Part shown: positions 57,772-64,000 of the stretch, in pieces | How the letters are laid out: every line of letters begins with the position of its first letter | How positions within the stretch are numbered: the stretch's first letter is position 1 | DNA from: Leucogyrophana mollusca | Lineage: Eukaryota > Basidiomycota > Agaricomycetes > Boletales | Length of the DNA stretch: 64,000 bases | Direction: 5' to 3' | NCBI GenBank assembly: GCA_021014945.1 | Contig: MU266392.1 | Coordinates: forward strand, 1-64,000 | Program-made: the position numbers and the translations under genes | The notes under the pieces: generated by a model | The model's input: only the letters and a program-made list of their open reading frames with translations | What the model was told of the DNA's origin: nothing | Databases searched by the model: none

Positions 57772-58256
57772 GCATTTAGCAAAGAGGTCAATAACAGGAC
57801 GATGTGATAATAGATGATAACAAGTGGTGTATCAAGATGTAGAGTACATTTGAAGATCAAAATATAATAAGGCAAAGGATAGCAATCCATCAGACAGACA
57901 CCCAGCTCGCTGGTTCGGAATCACTAAGCCGCAAGCAGCCCAGTAATGTCCTCACCAAACGTCCTCGAGATTTCACCGAAGCAAAACCATGTTCTCTGTT
58001 GAACGAGTGGGCGCAAATATCATCGAGTGGATTTGAAGGATGTGGCATGTGTAAACATGCGAGACTCGAGTTAGTTTCTATAAAATAGATCCTAGCTGAG
58101 TATGTTCTGAAGAAACAGCAAAGTTAGAGGCAAGGTTTATATACTTCTTTGTGGCTGGCCCGTGCGTGAGAACAGCCAGGTAGCAAGGTGCTTTAGGCTT
58201 TGCAGGTGCTTACGCGACGGAGCCCAAAAGAAGAAGGCAGGTACATCTTGTTCTTC

Positions 58257-59300
58257 ATGTCTTCCGATGTTCTATCACACTTTGGAGTGCTCGATGAACT
58301 TATCCAGCTGATCTACCAAGGATTCGACAAATTCGTAGTTCTTTCAAAGGTCGATAATTCCGCGTGGACAGTATACCTCGGTCTTCAAGGTACTGAAGGC
58401 AGATGGTGGCGCGGTTCATGGTCTGCAAAAGATATCCTGCACATAGCCGTTCGTATCCAGATTACCTTCGTCTCCGCACTGGGTTCGGCGAAGGGTTGAT
58501 TCTTCAAGCTATCAGGGCTCTAAATCTTCCCCTAAGTTACTGGAAGGCTTCGCCGATAAATTGGCGGATACAATCGTTCAAGGTGATCTCGCGGTTGGGA
58601 ATTGGAGTGCTGAGGATGGCGCAGACATAAGCGTAAATCGCACTTATTGGGTCTCTGAAACACACGAAAACCAACGAAAAACTACTAGCTCACTCTAGGA
58701 CCAACGTCCAAGAAACCGCTGCACATCCCCATGACGGAGTTGCCACCGGCAGAGGCAGCAGCTCATGCCACGACCGTACTCACCGCAGTAGGAGAGAGCG
58801 CTGATCTGGATTATATGAGCTAATCAATACTGTCGTAGATCGCATTGCAAGCACAGTCCCGCAAATGCCGCCTGAACCCCTCGTCATCATTCTCGCCCTC
58901 TGTGTCAGCTGAACCTCCGCGGACCACATCGGGTGCGTTTCTCTCCCACCGTCACATAACATACACAGGAGCGGGGTTACTCCACAGTTCCCACCACGAA
59001 AGCGAGTCCGAAGAAGATCCCCAGTGTTCCAGCCCCAGAGCCACTTGCCTCCGATCAAGAAGCTCAGCAGAAAATCAAAGCACTCGAGGCCGAACTCGCG
59101 CTGGCGAAGAAGGCGAAAAGCAGGTCACCGCCAAGTGAATTATCCAGTTAGTTCCATTAATTGAACACCGTGCATCGTTTGACCTCGCCCGACATTCAGA
59201 AACGACTGCCCCCCGACCTCCGAAAGGCGCATCCCTTGCCAATCCCAACAAAAAGGCGCGGAAATATCAGGCATTGGAGTTTGAGAGCGATGAAGAGTAG
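58257..59300 (+). CDS. Conserved fungal protein; candidate XRCC4/PAXX-superfamily fold
   Basis: Exons 58257-58448, 58516-58632, 58689-58787, 58839-58932, 58988-59134 and 59200-59300; 249 residues. Two choices matter: the first intron ends at agctatcag (not the earlier aag), and the last runs from gtgaat to cattcag; both restore one continuous frame. Residues 1-150 alternate beta strands and helices: FDKFVVLSKVDNSAWTVYLG, EGRWWRGSW, KLLEGFADKLADTIVQGDLA, ISLTLGPTSKKPLHIPM, then helix EAAAHATTVLTAIALQAQSRK. A short coiled coil follows (DQEAQQKIKALEAELALAKK) and a basic tail ending ARKYQALEFESDEE. A small beta head, one helix, coiled coil and basic C-terminus is the layout of XRCC4, XLF and PAXX. 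That assignment is inference from layout only; otherwise it is a conserved hypothetical protein. Confidence 0.6.
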
Positions 59301-59710
59301 CGATCTGAGCGGCCCAGCCATTCATCAGCGGTCACATCAGGTTTCTCTTCCGACCTGTTTCCACGAGCACGGATGGAACTTATCTCTGAGCTGTGCTACC
59401 GCTTCCGTGACGAACGTTTGGGGGACCATATGGATAAACGCTGACCTTGTGCCAGTCGATTTGCTTGTAGTTTCCAATGCGTTTAATATATGTGCATGGA
59501 GACCTCGTGCAGACATGAATTTGATTCTTTGAGTATAATTCAATGGCTACAGAAAGGCTTGGGTGTGGGGGCAATGTTTTTTTTTTTGATGACATCTCGA
59601 CCAAGGGCTGTTCCCGAAATAGCATAGTAATTATGGCTATAACATCGCCGTTACACGTTTGCAAAATCCACGACACTCCTTCACCAAACCACCCTTGACC
59701 TCTAACCACA
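59301..59710. other. Intergenic region
   Basis: A T-run (59576-59586) and short frames only. It should contain the terminator of the preceding gene and the promoter of the guanylyltransferase gene. Confidence 0.4.
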
Positions 59711-61476
59711 ATGTCTTTCGTGCCCGGTCGTCCTGTAGCGCCTGCGGGCCAGGCCAGCAGCGCCCCCAATGCCCTCGGCGTTGAATATATGTTCTCGCAA
59801 ATCATGGAAGCCGTTCAAAAATCAGTATGCCTGACTTTCGTCCGAGACAAAGGGCTCCGACTGACGATGTCTCGCATTGCAGCAAGTCGAGATATCTGAC
59901 CTCCGACAGGAGTGCTCAGACTTGAGAATGGCAAATGCGAGCCTTGAACGCCAAGTCCGAGAAGGTCTGCAGGTGATTATGTCCCTCTCGCCTCACGTTC
60001 GGCTCAGGTGTTGATGCATCCCTGCCAGCAGCAGCAGCAGCAGAATGGCAACGGCAACGGCAATAACTACTACTACAATAGTTCGCGCATTGGAACCCCT
60101 GGGTTTATGACCCCGGTCCCCGGAAGCCCCCAACTCCGAGCCAAATCACCATTCCTCTCCCCCCATAGCATCCCGGCGCTTGCCGTGCCTCCGTCCATTC
60201 ATGTTCCGTCCCCTCTCGGCGATAACGCTCTTACCGCATTTCCTTTTGGTGCAAGGGACATCCCTGGCTTTTATGTCGTGATTCCTGCAGGAGGTGCTGG
60301 CACCCGACTGTGGCCTCTTTCGCGCGAAGAGCACCCGAAATTCCTCCTCGATCTCACTCTGAAGGGAAGGTCTCTGATCCAAGCCACTTGGGACCGTCTC
60401 CTTCCCCTGTCATCACCCCTACGTACGACTGTCGTTGCAGGTCCCGGTCACATCAAGTCGATCCGGGAGCAACTTCCCGACCTCCTCCCTCACAATCTGT
60501 TTTGTGAGCCCGGTCCCAAGGACTCTATGGCCGCCATTGGCTTGGCAGCCGCTGTCCTTGCGCAGAGAGATCCCGAAGCAGTCATCGGATCTTTCGCCGC
60601 TGACCATATGATTTCTGGCGACGATGCTTTCCTCTCCGCAGTTGCCGAAGCCGTCGAAGTCGCGAAGAGAGATTATCTCGTCACCATCGGAATTGCTCCT
60701 TCGCACCCTTCGACTGGCTTCGGTTATATCCGGCTCGGAGATAAATTGGGGATAAAGGAGGCACCCAACTCGAGGCTTGTATCGAGTTTCAAGGAAAAAC
60801 CAGATGCACGCACTGCTGCTGCGTACATCGGAACTGGAAACTATCGATGGAATGCCGGAATGTTCGTGACCAAGGCCACCTTCCTCATGGATCTGCTGCG
60901 TACCTATAACAAAGACCTCCATGACGGACTGCAGAGAGTGGCAGCTGCGTGGAACGATGACGTGAAACGTGAAGCTGTCTTGGCAGAGGTCTGGCCAGAA
61001 CTCGAGAAGATCGCCATTGACAACGCTGTTGCTGAACCTGCTGCTGCGGAAGGCAAAGTCGCAGTCGTGCCAGCTACTTTCGGTATGCCGATCGTGTGCC
61101 GTTTAAGTGAAATGGATGTCCTGACCTGGTTCCCTTAGGTTGGGATGACGTCGGCGACTTCTCGTCCCTGGCTGACCTTCTCCCTGCGGAGTCAAATCAG
61201 CCTCGCGTTCTGGGTGACAACAACCTTGGCGAGTATTTTCCCGAAAAACGTCTTGACTCTGACCATTAATGATGTATATTTGCAGTTCTCACCGAGCAAG
61301 TCGCTGGTGGGATAGTCGTTCCGGGCTCTGGACGTCTCATCACCTGCCTCGGGGTCGACGATCTGGTCATTGTTGACATGCCGGACACCCTCCTCGTTAC
61401 CACCCGCGCTCGCTCGCAGGAAGTCAAGAGGCTCGTCAAGAAGTGTCGTGATGCTGGGTGGAAGACTTTGCTCTGA
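59711..61476 (+). CDS. Mannose-1-phosphate guanylyltransferase, bacterial type, with coiled-coil extension
   Basis: Exons 59711-59824, 59883-59972, 60029-61082, 61139-61213 and 61286-61476; 507 residues. Residues about 20-68 form a short coiled coil (EISDLRQECSDLRMANASLE), then Gln/Asn-rich and Ser/Pro-rich linkers to about 150. The nucleotidyltransferase domain starts PAGGAGTRLWPLSREEHPKF (about 154) and continues with GSFAADHMISGDDAF, STGFGYIRLGDKLG, VSSFKEKPDARTAAAY, YRWNAGMFV, FGWDDVGDFSSL and VDDLVIVDMPDTLLVTTR. It would make GDP-mannose from mannose-1-phosphate and GTP. The fungal housekeeping enzyme (Mpg1/Psa1) has a C-terminal beta-helix and a different motif set; this domain instead resembles actinobacterial ManC as I recall it. 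The 56-nt second intron is preferred over a 35-nt alternative. A junction near 61213 leaves a slightly short loop (PRVLVLTEQ). Confidence 0.85.
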
Positions 61477-61822
61477 GTCTTTCTGATTCGGACTAAACGC
61501 ACGGTGTGCTTGGACCTCCATCGGATCCTCCTTTCGTGTTTGGAAAAGTAATAGGTGACATTTGGCCTGCTATCATACCTTTTTTCACCGTTGATAATGT
61601 GCGTGGACGATAGCTAGTGTATGTTCTTTGTGGATAGCTATTGTTTTTGTTCTAGTGCTTGATTTTTAGTGTTTGTCGCGCTGGTAATGTATTCACTTCT
61701 CTCCAAGGATGCTAACGGATTTAGGAGGACAAGAAGCACGAAATAGGAGTTTAGGCAGTGGTATATTATGTGCGGGAATACACCACATCAAGGCTTGAAT
61801 TTACCTTTCCCCGACGTTATAA

Positions 61823-64000
61823 TCAGGCAGCAAAAGCGCTCGCAAGGAACGTCTCGATCTCTTTCTTGTGTTGAGCCTAACCAAGAAAGTAAAATAATCA
61901 GCTGCGCTATGCCACGCAGAGTGGGAAGAACTCGCCTTGCTACCGGTTGCCACAGAGCTAGTAGGATCCCGACCAGCGTAACGGAGTTGCTTGCCACGGT
62001 GGTATTGCGTTTCGTTGGCGGCCGTGCGCAGACGGGGCTCTACGTATGTCCATGCTCCGTTATTCAAAGGCTCCTCCTGTGGAGAAAATTTAGTGGTCAA
62101 GAATCGGGGGCGTCAATGCCGCAAAACATTACCTGGCACCAAAGGATGTCCGCGTTCGCATACCGGTCAAGATGAGGGGTGATCTGGGATGGATGTCCAG
62201 GATTAGCGTGTAGGGGGGGTGACCCGAGTAAGACTACGCTCACGAGATCATAAGGGAATGGCGACAACTGCTCGATCCGGCTGATCGCAACATCCTTGAT
62301 GCCCTTTTCTTCGCGCTCCTGAAGAAGTGTGTGATACACTTGTCCTATTTGGAAATTAAGCACGAGTTGCGCAGGCGTGACAAGTCTTGTGAAAAACACG
62401 TACCGGTGCAGAGGATGTGGCGCCGCACTTCTTCAGCGGGAACCAAGTTCTCCGGGTGAGGCTCGGGGAGATATCGCTGGAAATGAGTGTCCCCAATCAT
62501 CTCGGAGAGCTCGGAACGGGCGTTGGGATGACGCAAAAGAGATTTAGAGAAGAACATGATGAGCTGCGTGGTGCATCAGAATTGTGTAGATTCTACTGGA
62601 TAAGTGGCTCACAGGTTTCCGGAAATCGCGGTGAATTTGACGGCGGAGGACGTGGAACTATGGGGCTGAGTTAGATGGTTGTGTTGGTCGAGATTTCGGC
62701 ATACGTACATAGTTGGCGGGGGTCCTGGAAAACTCGGATCAGAGATGCAAAGAAGATAAAGGTGCTAAGACTCACGTCGGGTACACCACTTGCATGTTAC
62801 AATCCTGATGTTGTCTTTCTATCTTCTCCGCTGAGGGGAACACGTGCGGATGGTCGTCACAGAGCTGCAGATACCTCTCCATCCTTCCGCTGGAGTGCTC
62901 TGGGCCCTGCCCATCATAGCCATGGGGTAAACTCATAACAAGCCCGGTGCGCTGGATCCACTTGCGCTCACCAGCAGCGATGAACTGGTCAATGATACAC
63001 TGCGCGTTGTTAGCAAAGTCGCCGAATTGCGCCTCCCAGATCGTCAGGGAGTTGGGAGAGACGAGGGAGTACCCGAGCTCGAAACCCAGTGTCCCGAATT
63101 CCGACAGGGACGAGTTGCAGACGACGAAACGAGCTTGCTTCGAACCGAGGTCATTCAGTGGGACGTATTGCTGTTCGGTGGTCTGATCGTGGATGACCGC
63201 ATGACGCTGGGAGAAAGTTCCCCGTTCTACGTCCTGCCCTGAAACGCGGACGTGGATCTTTTCGAGTGCGAGCGAGCCGAACGCGAGAGCCTCGGCGGTG
63301 GACCAATCAATGCCTCGTCCCTCCTCGACAGCCTTTCCCCGCGCACTGAGGATGCGGGCGAGGTTTCGGTGGGGAGTGAATCCGGTGGGGTAGGTAGATA
63401 TGGCTTTCCCGACGCGTTTCAGGGTCTCCTCGTTCGAACCCGTAGAGCGGGTGGGAAGAATGTTTTCTGCAAGCTCGCGGGGGGAGGGGAAGCCTTGCCA
63501 TGAAGCGGAGAGCCATTCCTTACTCGTAGGCTCGTAGTCTTTTGCTGCCTCAGCGGCTTTCTCCATCATTCCCCACACCCACTTCTTATGCTCTTCGATA
63601 TCTTTCTCCGTAAAAGTCCCTCGTCCGACGAGGAATTTGGAATACAGCGTAAGGGGAGTGGGTTGTTTCTCGATGGCCTTGTACATGCGCGGCTGCGTGA
63701 AACTCGGCTGGTCGGACTCATTGTGGCCGTGGCGGCGATAGCACACAATGTCGATGACTACGTCGCGCTTGAACTTGGCGCGGTAGTCAGCGGCGAGCTG
63801 ACATACAAAGGTCACAGCTTCGGCGTTGTCCCCGTTGACATGGAAGATCGGAGCGTCGATGGACTTAGCGATATCGGATGGGTACGGTGTCGAACGGGCG
63901 AAGCGAGGATCGGTGGTGAAGCCAATTTGGTTGTTGACAACGAGGTGAATGGTTCCACCCGTGCCATAGTTGGGGAGATTGTGCATTCCCATTGTCTCGT
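61823..64000 (-). CDS. KGD1: 2-oxoglutarate dehydrogenase E1 component, C-terminal part (runs off window)
   Basis: Minus strand, partial at the right edge. Exons: 64000 (open)-62776, 62724-62709, 62657-62613, 62563-62404, 62344-62244, 62183-62133, 62076-61932 (end uncertain) and a last exon ending at the stop 61823-61825. E1 is the thiamine-diphosphate decarboxylase of the mitochondrial TCA-cycle complex. Visible blocks: [131 protein letters not shown] and the [11 protein letters not shown] segment. The N-terminal half, including the targeting sequence and most of the ThDP site, lies outside. A 16-nt exon (62709-62724) is well bordered. The last junction is not clean: the usual [16 protein letters not shown] joint needs a splice I could not place in phase. 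Confidence 0.9.

Noticed and set aside
59973..60007. 35-nt intron in the guanylyltransferase gene
   Set aside because: It is shorter than any other intron in the window; a 56-nt intron ending at ctgccag keeps the same frame.
60022..60043. CAG repeat as a possible unstable microsatellite
   Set aside because: Only six consecutive CAG units next to a normal acceptor; it simply encodes part of a Gln/Asn-rich linker.

Overview
This is a eukaryotic nuclear window from a filamentous basidiomycete, very probably an Agaricomycete. Genes are dense on both strands and broken by many short GT-AG introns, mostly 45-65 nt. The families present (DASH subunit Dad2, Atg5, Med31, UCHL5-type deubiquitinase, DUF6533 seven-helix protein, DUF6535 remnants, PL14 lyase, sedolisin, GH5 glucanase, ferritin-like Rds1-type protein) fit a saprotrophic or wood-decaying mushroom. 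The order cannot be fixed from sequence alone. I see no prokaryotic operons, CRISPR array, rRNA, tRNA or intact retroelement. All gene models below were spliced by hand from reading-frame continuity and GT/AG borders.

Layout. 1-2.5 kb: decayed DNA with an MFS transporter relic and a 24-bp-arm palindrome. 2.5-7.2 kb: a direct tandem duplication. Each copy carries a DUF6535 relic (minus), a small secreted four-cysteine protein (plus) and the first exon of DAD2; only the right copy keeps a complete DAD2. 9.2-11.5 kb: a 720-residue coiled-coil, proline/serine-rich protein. 12.4-24.2 kb: an extracellular-enzyme region (GH5 exo-beta-1,3-glucanase, ferritin-like secreted protein, PL14 lyase, CorA-like transporter, sedolisin), with two inverted-repeat elements between the first two genes. 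26.2-35.5 kb: a second tandem duplication of an FAD monooxygenase plus the end of a small GTPase gene, followed by the intact GTPase and a distinct larger GTPase. 35.7-49.1 kb: housekeeping genes (ATG5, SLC35C2-like transporter, MED31 and a UCHL5-type protease sharing a 128-bp divergent promoter) mixed with a DUF6533 membrane protein, a small three-exon gene and a short Zn2Cys6 regulator. 49.8-51.1 kb: an aldo/keto reductase. 51.1-55.2 kb: about 4 kb of apparently decayed DNA. 55.2-64 kb: a sugar transporter, a candidate XRCC4/PAXX-like protein, a GDP-mannose pyrophosphorylase of bacterial (actinobacterial-looking) type with a fungal coiled-coil extension, and the 3' part of the 2-oxoglutarate dehydrogenase E1 gene, which runs off the right edge.

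The genes do not form one pathway. The themes are carbon acquisition (glucanase, lyase, peptidase, sugar uptake), expansion by local tandem duplication (secreted protein pair, monooxygenase pair, GTPases), and housekeeping. The points most worth checking are the actinobacterial-type mannose-1-phosphate guanylyltransferase, the candidate NHEJ-like factor, the two duplications that leave truncated gene copies at their borders, and the GTPase with a second, P-loop-less G-domain-like half.
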